NCBI GenBank assembly: GCA_033722375.1
Contig: JAWVZB010000025.1
Coordinates: 1-32,200, forward strand
Reading direction: 5' to 3'
Origin: JAWVZB01 sp033722375
GTDB lineage: Bacteria; Actinomycetota; Nitriliruptoria; Nitriliruptorales; Nitriliruptoraceae
Length of the DNA: 32,200 nt
The notes under the pieces were generated by a model that ran no database searches, was not told the origin of the DNA, and saw only the letters and a list, made by a program, of their open reading frames with translations. The translations under genes and the position numbers were made by a program. Positions within the stretch are counted from its first letter, which is position 1; every line of letters starts with the position of its first letter. Below are positions 16,089 through 22,314 of this stretch, piece after piece.

Positions 16089-16699
16089 ACCGGTCCGTCC
16101 GGGTCCGGGAGATCCGCCCGGAGGAACACGACCGGGTCGGGGAGCTCCTGCTGGCCGCTTACGACGACGTCGGACCGTTCAGCCAGGAGTACCGGTCGTT
16201 CCTGCGGCAGCCGTCGTGCTGGGTCGAGGACACGACCGCCACCTACGTCGCCGAGGTCGACGGGGAGGTCGCGGGATGCGTGGCCTTCGTGCTGCCGGGC
16301 GACCGCGAGTTCGAGAGCACGGACCCACCACTCGGCGACTGCGGCTTCCGGTTCCTGGCCGTGGCACCCGAGGCGCAGGGATCGGGGGCCGGGACCGCCC
16401 TCGTGGAACGCTGTCTCGACGCCGCCCGGTCGCGGGGCTGTCGGCGCATGATGATCCACTCGATGTTCTTCATGCGGTCAGCCCACCGGCTGTACGAGCG
16501 GTTCGGGTTCGTGCGACGCCCCGACCTCGACGTGACGTTCCCGTCCGGAACCGGCTACGCCTTCACCCTCGACCTGTCCGAGGACGCGAGCGAGCACTTC
16601 CCCGAGCCCGGTCCCGTGCCGGACGAGCCGCCGTGGTTCGAGGACGTGTGGATCACCGATGGTGACCCCGCGGCGGAGGCCTCGACGACCCCCTGCTGA
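16085..16699 (+). CDS. GNAT-family N-acetyltransferase
   Basis: This 204-residue protein has the GNAT fold: an N-terminal VREIRPEEHDRVGELL helix, a central FRFLAVAPEAQGSGAGTALVERCL with the acetyl-CoA pyrophosphate loop QGSGAG (about 99-104), and the late LYERFGFVRR element. It would transfer an acyl group from acyl-CoA to an amine of a small molecule or protein. The GTG start overlaps the stop of the second acyl-CoA dehydrogenase (GTGA), so it is translated with it. A role in acetylating those enzymes or a pathway intermediate is possible but only inferred. About 30 residues at the C-terminus are acidic and Pro-rich and are outside the domain. Confidence 0.85.
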   Translation: MNRSVRVREIRPEEHDRVGELLLAAYDDVGPFSQEYRSFLRQPSCWVEDTTATYVAEVDGEVAGCVAFVLPGDREFESTDPPLGDCGFRFLAVAPEAQGSGAGTALVERCLDAARSRGCRRMMIHSMFFMRSAHRLYERFGFVRRPDLDVTFPSGTGYAFTLDLSEDASEHFPEPGPVPDEPPWFEDVWITDGDPAAEASTTPC

Positions 16700-16706
16700 A
16701 CGCGCG

Positions 16707-16712
16707 TACGCT
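16707..16712 (+). promoter_or_regulatory. -10 box (TACGCT) for a leaderless SRAP transcript
   Basis: TACGCT fits TANNNT and lies 7 bases before the SRAP ATG, the spacing expected when transcription starts at the A of the start codon. No Shine-Dalgarno sequence is present. It begins 8 bases after the GNAT stop, so the SRAP gene probably has its own promoter. No mycobacterial-type LexA box is seen. Confidence 0.45.
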
Positions 16713-16719
16713 GGCTCGC

Positions 16720-17406
16720 ATGTGTGGTCGCTACGTCTCCGTTTCCACTCCCGAGCAGCTCGCCGAGCACTTCGACGTCGACGACGTCCGGACCGAGAAC
16801 CTCGGCGAGCGCTACAACGTGGCCCCCACGCTCGATGTCTACTCGGTCATCGAGCGCGACGACGAGCGTCGGCTCGGGACCCTGCGGTGGGGGTTCGTGC
16901 CGTTCTGGTCGGACGGTCCGAAGAAGGGGCCGTCGCCCATCAACGCGCGGGTCGAGGGGATCCACCAGAAGGGGATGTTCAAGGACGCGTTCGCCCGGCG
17001 ACGCTGCCTCATCCCTGCGGACGGCTTCTACGAGTGGCTGGATCGCGAGACCGGCAAGAAGCAGCCGTACTACTTCCACCACCCGGACGACGAGCCACTC
17101 GCCTTCGCCGGCATCTGGAGCTCCTGGCGCCCCGAAGGCGACGCCGACGGCGATGCGCTGTACAGCTGCGCGATCGTGACCACCGCGGCGCGGGGCGGGA
17201 TCGCCGACATCCACGACCGCATGCCGGTGATCCTTCCCACCCGCCTGTGGGAGCCCTATCTCGGCGAGGACGTGGAACCGCGCCGGCTCGAGGAGACCAT
17301 CACGGCGCTCGGCGAGCCCGACCTCGTCGCCTACACCGTCACCGACCGGGTCAACAACGTGCGCAACGACGGTCCCGAGCTGCTCGAGCCCGGGGAGGTG
17401 GAGTGA
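16720..17406 (+). CDS. yedK: SRAP-domain abasic-site protein (YedK/HMCES family)
   Basis: This 228-residue protein covalently captures abasic sites in single-stranded DNA through Cys2 and shields them from strand breakage. The SRAP signature is complete: MCGRY with Cys2 exposed after Met removal, RYNVAPT, PINARVEG with Asn75, GFYEW with Glu105, and IHDRMPVIL with His165. Cys2, Asn75 and Glu105 have the same numbers as in the E. coli protein. The length is usual for the family. Its ATG has no Shine-Dalgarno sequence and a TANNNT box 7 bases upstream, suggesting a leaderless mRNA. Most relatives belong to the DNA damage response, though no LexA site is visible. Confidence 0.95.
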   Translation: MCGRYVSVSTPEQLAEHFDVDDVRTENLGERYNVAPTLDVYSVIERDDERRLGTLRWGFVPFWSDGPKKGPSPINARVEGIHQKGMFKDAFARRRCLIPADGFYEWLDRETGKKQPYYFHHPDDEPLAFAGIWSSWRPEGDADGDALYSCAIVTTAARGGIADIHDRMPVILPTRLWEPYLGEDVEPRRLEETITALGEPDLVAYTVTDRVNNVRNDGPELLEPGEVE

Positions 17407-17622
17407 GCTGGTCACCGATCGCGGGGAACTCCCCCGGCAGTCCGAGCGTTGTACGAACTGAGTAGGGCCACCTGACCGCTGTGCGTTCGTCGCGCACCGG
17501 TGGAGCCGATGGAGGTGGCCCCCCACCCTGCCCGCCTCCCGCCCGCGCTCGGGCCCGGCCCGGCCGCGGCGTCCCTCACGTCTGCTGTCCACGCCGCGTG
17601 GGACACGCACCAAGGATCCCTC
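17407..17622 (+). other. 216-base leader/intergenic region upstream of the LytM-like gene
   Basis: This is the longest gap between genes in the window. I see no credible small coding region. It contains GGGGAAC and GTAGGGCCACCT, short fragments like those of the c-di-AMP (ydaO) riboswitch, and a small hairpin (TGTGCG/CGCGCA arms, about 17480-17500). The rest of the riboswitch consensus is absent, so I do not call it. The AAGGA ribosome-binding site lies at its end. Confidence 0.4.
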
Positions 17623-18390
17623 ATGTCAGCCACCACCCCGTCTGCCGGACCACGCGCCCTGGCGACCCTCCTCGGCCTGTTCATGGCGCTCCCCTTCCTG
17701 GCCGCCGGCGCACCGAGTCCCCAGGTCAGCGGTGTCGACCCGGTCCGGCGATCGCCGTTCCACGATCCCGTCACCAACCGCGCCCGCGACGCAGTGGCCG
17801 CCACAGCTGAGGTGTCTGCGGCCCCCGCCGTCGAAGCGAGCCCGGAGCCGGCCCCGACCCCGTCGGTGCTGGCCACCGTCGCGGGTGTGGAGCTCCTGAG
17901 CGTTTCGCCCGACTCCGCCGCTCACGGCTTCCACGAAGGCTCCACCCGGAGCCTCGAGCTGACCCCCGTGGGACGACCGGTGGCGAACAAGCGCGGCATC
18001 GAGCTGCCGCCTGCCGCCGACGAAGGCGTCGACTACGTGGTGATGACCTCGCGCGGACGCGCCACCTCGCCGACGTCAGCGGTCGACGTGGCGGTCGCCG
18101 AGGGCACGCCGATCGCGAGCCCCGTGACCGGACAGGTGATCGACGTCTCCCGCTACGCGCTCTACGGCAAGCTGAGCGACGTCATGATCCGCATCCGGCC
18201 CGCGGCGAACCCCGACGTCACCGTCACGCTCTTCCACGTGACACACCCCGCCGTCGGTCCCGGCGACGAGGTGATCGCCGGCGAGACCGTGGTGGCCGCG
18301 GGACCCCGGCCGCTCCCCTTCGGCTCGCAGATCGACAAGTGGGTCGGTCACGCGGGTCCGCACGTGCACATCCAGGTCGACCGGCCGTGA
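17623..18390 (+). CDS. Secreted LytM/M23-like protein, probably non-catalytic
   Basis: This 255-residue protein has a signal peptide (hydrophobic core about residues 12-29, then AAGA), a Pro/Ala-rich linker (to about 85) and a C-terminal M23 (LytM) fold. The domain keeps Asp155 of the first zinc motif and the HVH pair (His247, His249), but the first zinc ligand, normally His of HxxxD, is Thr151 (TSAVD). Zinc peptidase activity is therefore doubtful, and the protein may be a regulatory or scaffolding LytM factor in cell-wall remodelling. The ATG at 17623 has AAGGA 8 bases upstream; the longer frame to 17500 has no secretion signal. It converges on hemY with a 3-base gap. Confidence 0.8.
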   Translation: MSATTPSAGPRALATLLGLFMALPFLAAGAPSPQVSGVDPVRRSPFHDPVTNRARDAVAATAEVSAAPAVEASPEPAPTPSVLATVAGVELLSVSPDSAAHGFHEGSTRSLELTPVGRPVANKRGIELPPAADEGVDYVVMTSRGRATSPTSAVDVAVAEGTPIASPVTGQVIDVSRYALYGKLSDVMIRIRPAANPDVTVTLFHVTHPAVGPGDEVIAGETVVAAGPRPLPFGSQIDKWVGHAGPHVHIQVDRP

Positions 18391-18393
18391 GCC

Positions 18394-19740
18394 TCACCGG
18401 CTGAGCAGCGCGGCCACCTCCTGGCCCTGCCGGACACAGTGCGCGATACCGACCCCGTCGTAGGCGGCACCGGTGACGTGCACCCCGGGCGCATCGCGAC
18501 GGAGGGCCACCCGGATCCGATCGACGCGCGCCCGGTGACCCACCTCGTACTGCGGGAGGGAGTCGTCCCATCGGGTGACCCGCGACGCCAGTGGTGAGCC
18601 CGACACCCCGGCCAACTGGCTGAGCTCTCGCACGACACGGCCCACGAGATCCTCGTCCGACACCTTCGGCGGCGGCTCTCCGACCCGCCCGACGCTGGCG
18701 CGCAGGAGGAACGGGTCGGCCGCCCGTGCGACGTGTGGCCACTTCCAGGAGCTCCAGGTGACGGCCTTCACGAGCGTCCCACGACTCCTCGGGACCAGCA
18801 AGCCCGACCCCGACGGGACGCGACGCATGGCCGCACGAGGAACCGCCAACGAGACCACAGCGACCGAGGCGTAGCGGATCTGGCCGAGCTCGCGAGCGGC
18901 CATCGGGCTGAGGTCCTCGAGGATCGACGCAGTTGCCCACGCCGGGGTGGCGAGCACCACCGCATCAGCCTCCCGCTCGCCATCGTCGGCCACCACCGAC
19001 CAGCCGTCCGCCGTGGCGACCACGGACCGAGCCTCCACCCCTGGAAGGATCCTCGGCACGCCGTCACGGAGCCGGTCGACGAGCTGGCCGAGTCCGCCGT
19101 CGAGCGTCAGGAACACCGGATCGTCGCTGGGCGCGGAGCGGTGTTCCCGAAGCCCCCGGCGGAGGCTCCCCGGCTGCTCCGCAGCCGCGGCGAGCGGCGG
19201 GATGGTGGCACGCACCGAGAGCTCGTCGGCGCGACCGGCGTAGACGCCACCGAGCAACGGCTCGACCAGCCGGTCCACGACCTCGGTCCCGAACCGCTCC
19301 CCGACCAGCTCCGCCACCGAGGTGTCTCCCGACAACGGCTCGGAGCGCGGCCGGAACGGCTCGCGGATCGCCTCCCAGAGCCCCGATGGCGACAGCACGT
19401 TTGAGCGCGCCAGCGACACCGGGTCCGTAGGGACCCCGAAGACCGTGTTCGCGGGCAACCGCCGAGGTCCCCCCTCCACCCCGAGCCACACCCGACCGGT
19501 CAAGGGAGCCCGCAGTGCGGCCGTGAACCCGAGCCGTGCCGCCAGGTGTCGGGCCTCCGGCTGTCGCCCCAGGAACGCGTCCGCCCCCACGTCGATCGCG
19601 GTCCCCGCAAGACGCTCGGTCCGGATCTTGCCCCCGAGGCGGTCCTCGCGTTCGAGGAGCTCGACCTCCACGCCCGCTCTGGCCAGCTCGTGGGCGGCCA
19701 CGAGCCCGGTGATCCCACCCCCGACGACGATCACTCTCAT
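18394..19740 (-). CDS. hemY: Coproporphyrinogen III/protoporphyrinogen oxidase (HemY/CgoX)
   Basis: This 448-residue FAD enzyme performs the six-electron oxidation in late haem synthesis. It has the N-terminal dinucleotide fold VVGGGITGLVAAHELARAG, then LLEREDRLGGKIRTE, GADAFL, LLGGVYAGRADELSVRATIP, LDGGLGQLVDRL and the C-terminal VHVTGAAYDGVGIAHCV. In Actinomycetota this enzyme normally makes coproporphyrin III for the coproporphyrin-dependent route, so CgoX is the likely role. I start it at the ATG at 19740, which overlaps the hemE stop by four bases; the longer frame to 20253 is a hemE shadow. The hemQ gene often found next to it is not in this window. Confidence 0.93.
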   Translation of the reverse strand: MRVIVVGGGITGLVAAHELARAGVEVELLEREDRLGGKIRTERLAGTAIDVGADAFLGRQPEARHLAARLGFTAALRAPLTGRVWLGVEGGPRRLPANTVFGVPTDPVSLARSNVLSPSGLWEAIREPFRPRSEPLSGDTSVAELVGERFGTEVVDRLVEPLLGGVYAGRADELSVRATIPPLAAAAEQPGSLRRGLREHRSAPSDDPVFLTLDGGLGQLVDRLRDGVPRILPGVEARSVVATADGWSVVADDGEREADAVVLATPAWATASILEDLSPMAARELGQIRYASVAVVSLAVPRAAMRRVPSGSGLLVPRSRGTLVKAVTWSSWKWPHVARAADPFLLRASVGRVGEPPPKVSDEDLVGRVVRELSQLAGVSGSPLASRVTRWDDSLPQYEVGHRARVDRIRVALRRDAPGVHVTGAAYDGVGIAHCVRQGQEVAALLSR

Positions 19741-20768
19741 CGCGAGAGGCCCTCTTGGTGGACGATCTCGACCACGTCGGCCAGCACGCCGGGATCGGTG
19801 CCTGGCAGCACACCGTGTCCCAGGTTGAAGACGTGGTCGAGGCGCCCGTCCGCTCGTTGGAGGACGTCCCGTGCGCGCTCGACCGCGAGATCCCGGGGGC
19901 CCAGACAGGCCGCCGGCTCGAGGTTGCCCTGGGTAGCGACGCCCGCGGGGATGCGACGACGGGCCTGGTCCAGCGGAACACGCCAGTCCACCCCCACAAC
20001 GTCGGCACCAGCGGCGGCCAACAGCGGCAGCAGCTCGCCCGTCCCGACCCCGAAGTGGATCCGCGGGACGTCGAGCGGCGCCAACGCCTCGAAGATGCGC
20101 CGGGAGTGGGGCAGCACGTAGCGCTCGTAGTCCACCGGCGACAGCGCCCCGACCCACGAGTCGAAGAGCTGGACGGCAGCCGCGCCGTGCTCGGCCTGCG
20201 CGGTCAGCGTCGCGATCGTGATGTCGGCGAGCTGCTCCAGCAGCGCGTGCCACGTCGCCTCGTCGCCGAACATGAGCGCCTTGGTGCGGGTGAGCGAACG
20301 CGAGGGTCGGCCTTCGACCAGGTAGCTCGCGACGGTGAACGGGGCGCCGGCGAACCCGATGAGCGGGACCTCGAGTTCACCGACGAGGGTCCGCACGGTC
20401 TCGAGGACGTAGGGGATGTCGTCGTCGGGCTCGAGGTCACGGAGGCGGTCGAGGTCGGCAGGCCCGCGTAGCGGCTCGTCGAGGACCGGTCCGACACCCG
20501 CCTCGATGCGGACCTCGAGACCGATCCCCTGCACCGGCGTCATGATGTCCGAGAACAGGATCGCCGCATCCACGCCGTACCGCCGGACCGGCTGGAGCGT
20601 GACCTCCGTCGCGAGGTCCGGAGTCTCGACCACCTCGTGGAAGCTGTGCTGCTCCCGGATCGCGCGGTACTCCGCCAGGGCACGCCCCGCCTGACGCATG
20701 AACCACACGGGCATCCGCTCGTGGGGCAGCCCCCGGCAGGCCAACAGGAACTCCGGCTCAGTGGTCAT
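19737..20768 (-). CDS. hemE: Uroporphyrinogen decarboxylase
   Basis: This 343-residue cytoplasmic enzyme removes four carboxyl groups from uroporphyrinogen III to give coproporphyrinogen III. Signature motifs are MPVWFMRQAGRALAEYRAIR near the N-terminus (about 19-38) and GFAGAPFTVASYLVEG, plus a C-terminal FNLGHGVLPGT. Length matches the family. The ATG at 20768 has GAAGG just upstream and is preferred over the long frame to 20897, which would run into the divergent promoter region. It is followed by hemY through an ATGA overlap, so the two successive haem steps are translated together. Confidence 0.95.
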   Translation of the reverse strand: MTTEPEFLLACRGLPHERMPVWFMRQAGRALAEYRAIREQHSFHEVVETPDLATEVTLQPVRRYGVDAAILFSDIMTPVQGIGLEVRIEAGVGPVLDEPLRGPADLDRLRDLEPDDDIPYVLETVRTLVGELEVPLIGFAGAPFTVASYLVEGRPSRSLTRTKALMFGDEATWHALLEQLADITIATLTAQAEHGAAAVQLFDSWVGALSPVDYERYVLPHSRRIFEALAPLDVPRIHFGVGTGELLPLLAAAGADVVGVDWRVPLDQARRRIPAGVATQGNLEPAACLGPRDLAVERARDVLQRADGRLDHVFNLGHGVLPGTDPGVLADVVEIVHQEGLSR

Positions 20769-20803
20769 GGGACCTTCGTCAAGGCTCGGCGTGAGGGGGT
20801 CGC

Positions 20804-20850
20804 CCGTACGGTGCCCGACGGGGGTGGCGGACACCAAGTCGACCGTACGG
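20804..20850. promoter_or_regulatory. Duplicated CCGTACGG palindrome in the hemE/aldehyde dehydrogenase divergent promoter region
   Basis: The 8-base palindrome CCGTACGG occurs at 20804-20811 and 20843-20850, each followed by TGC, 39 bases apart (near four helical turns). Each copy also supplies TACGGT, a good TANNNT -10 box on the plus strand, and the second copy does so on both strands. From TACGGT at 20846-20851 transcription would begin about 20 bases before the dehydrogenase ATG, leaving AGGAGG in the leader. The sites could be -10 boxes, operators for a dimer, or both. Confidence 0.5.
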
Positions 20851-20877
20851 TGCGAGCGCAGGCACAGGAGGATCACG

Positions 20878-22254
20878 ATGGCGTTCCAGACCGTCAACCC
20901 CGCGACCGGGGAGCCCGGAGAGAGCTACGACGAGCACGATGCCGACGAGATCGCCTGGCGGCTCGCGAAGGCCGAAGAGACCTTCCACGACTGGCGGGAG
21001 ACCAGCTTCGACCAGCGGAGCGAGCTACTGGCGCGGGTCGCTGATCTGCTCGACGAGCGTCAGGACGAGCTCGCCGAGCTGATGGTCACCGAGATGGGCA
21101 AGCCCATCGCGGGCGCACGCTCCGAGGTCGAGAAGTGCGCCTGGGTGTGCCGTCACTACGCCGAGCACGCCGAGGGCTACCTCGAACGCGACCTGATCGA
21201 CACCGACGCCGAGACCAGCTACGTGCGGTTCGACCCCCTCGGGCCGCTGTTCGCGATCATGCCGTGGAACTTCCCTTTGTGGCAGGTGTTCCGCGCTGCC
21301 GCGCCGTCGATCATGGCCGGAAACACCGTGCTCCTGAAGCACGCGGCGAACGTCCCCGGCTGTGCACTGGCGATCGAGGACCTGTTCGCATCAGCGGATG
21401 CGCCGAACGGCCTGTTCCAGACGCTCATGATCCAGAGCCGTGACGCCGGCGAGGTCATCGCCGACGAGCGGATCCGCGCCGTCACCCTGACGGGCAGTGT
21501 GGGGGCGGGGCGCGCGGTCGCCGAGCAGGCCGGGGCCAACCTCAAGAAGACGGTGCTGGAGCTCGGGGGGTCCGATGCGTTCATCGTCCTGGAGGACGCC
21601 GACCTCGACCACACCGTGCCGCTGGCGGTGCAGTCTCGGCTGATCAACAACGGCGAGAGCTGCATCGCCGCGAAGCGGTTCATCGTCGTCGAGGACATCC
21701 TGGACGACTTCCTCGACCGCTTCGTCGAGGAGATGGCCTCCGTCACGGTCGGCGACCCGATGGATCCCGACACCGACGTCGGCCCGCTGGCTCGCGAGGA
21801 TCTCCGGGACGACCTCCACGACCAGGTCCAGCGGACCGTGGACGCGGCCGGTGCGAAGCTCGTGCTCGGGGGTCAACCGATCGACGGACCGGGCTTCTTC
21901 TACGAGCCGACCGTCATCGCCGGCGTCGAAGCCGAGATGGCGGGTGCCCAGGAGGAGACGTTCGGCCCGGCCGCAGTGGTCATGTCGGCCGAGCACGAGG
22001 AGGCGGCGATCGCACTCGCGAACGCGAGCGATTTCGGTCTCGGCGCCAGCGTGTGGACCAGCGATCTGAAGCGCGGTCAGCGTGTCGCCGGCCGGGTCGA
22101 CGCCGGCTGCCTGTTCGTGAACCAGCTCGTGAAGTCCGACCCCCGCGTCCCCTTCGGTGGTGTCAAGGACTCGGGATACGGGCGCGAGCTCGGTGCCTAC
22201 GGCATCAAGGAGTTCGTCAACGCCAAGACGGTCTGGGTCGAGAAGGCGAGCTGA
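20878..22254 (+). CDS. sad: Succinate-semialdehyde dehydrogenase-type aldehyde dehydrogenase (Sad/YneI-like)
   Basis: This 458-residue NAD(P)-dependent enzyme matches the Sad/YneI branch of aldehyde dehydrogenases in length and sequence (FQTVNPATGE start, IMPWNFPLWQVFRAAAPSIMAGN, VLELGGSDAFIVL, VAFGG-like VPFGGVKDSGYGRELG). The catalytic Cys is Cys262 (NGESCIAAKRFI) and the general base Glu228 (LELGG). The reaction is oxidation of succinate semialdehyde to succinate, feeding the TCA cycle, although other short aldehydes are possible. The ATG at 20878 is fixed by AGGAGG 7 bases upstream; an upstream in-frame extension to 20698 overlaps hemE and is rejected. It is divergent from hemE and ends at a strong hairpin. 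Confidence 0.9.
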   Translation: MAFQTVNPATGEPGESYDEHDADEIAWRLAKAEETFHDWRETSFDQRSELLARVADLLDERQDELAELMVTEMGKPIAGARSEVEKCAWVCRHYAEHAEGYLERDLIDTDAETSYVRFDPLGPLFAIMPWNFPLWQVFRAAAPSIMAGNTVLLKHAANVPGCALAIEDLFASADAPNGLFQTLMIQSRDAGEVIADERIRAVTLTGSVGAGRAVAEQAGANLKKTVLELGGSDAFIVLEDADLDHTVPLAVQSRLINNGESCIAAKRFIVVEDILDDFLDRFVEEMASVTVGDPMDPDTDVGPLAREDLRDDLHDQVQRTVDAAGAKLVLGGQPIDGPGFFYEPTVIAGVEAEMAGAQEETFGPAAVVMSAEHEEAAIALANASDFGLGASVWTSDLKRGQRVAGRVDAGCLFVNQLVKSDPRVPFGGVKDSGYGRELGAYGIKEFVNAKTVWVEKAS

Positions 22255-22264
22255 CACGAGCCGA

Positions 22265-22286
22265 GGGCACCGCGATCGCGGTGCCC
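22265..22286. terminator. Bidirectional hairpin between convergent genes
   Basis: A perfect 22-base palindrome (9-base arms GGGCACCGC / GCGGTGCCC around GATC) lies between the aldehyde dehydrogenase and subtilase stops. CCGAG and CTCGG outside it can extend the stem across a C-rich internal loop. It lacks a clear T-run, as is common for GC-rich actinobacterial terminators, and its symmetry would serve both strands. Confidence 0.7.
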
Positions 22287-22314
22287 CCCGCTCGGTATCC
22301 GGATGGCCGCTCGT

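Noticed and set aside
16680..16720. LexA (SOS) box before the SRAP gene
   Set aside because: I looked for TCGAAC-N4-GTTCGA type sites and found none close to it.
17430..17500. c-di-AMP (ydaO) riboswitch
   Set aside because: Only GGGGAAC and GTAGGGCCACCT fit. The GACAGCTAACC and GGGGTGAAT blocks are missing and spacing is wrong, so I do not annotate it.
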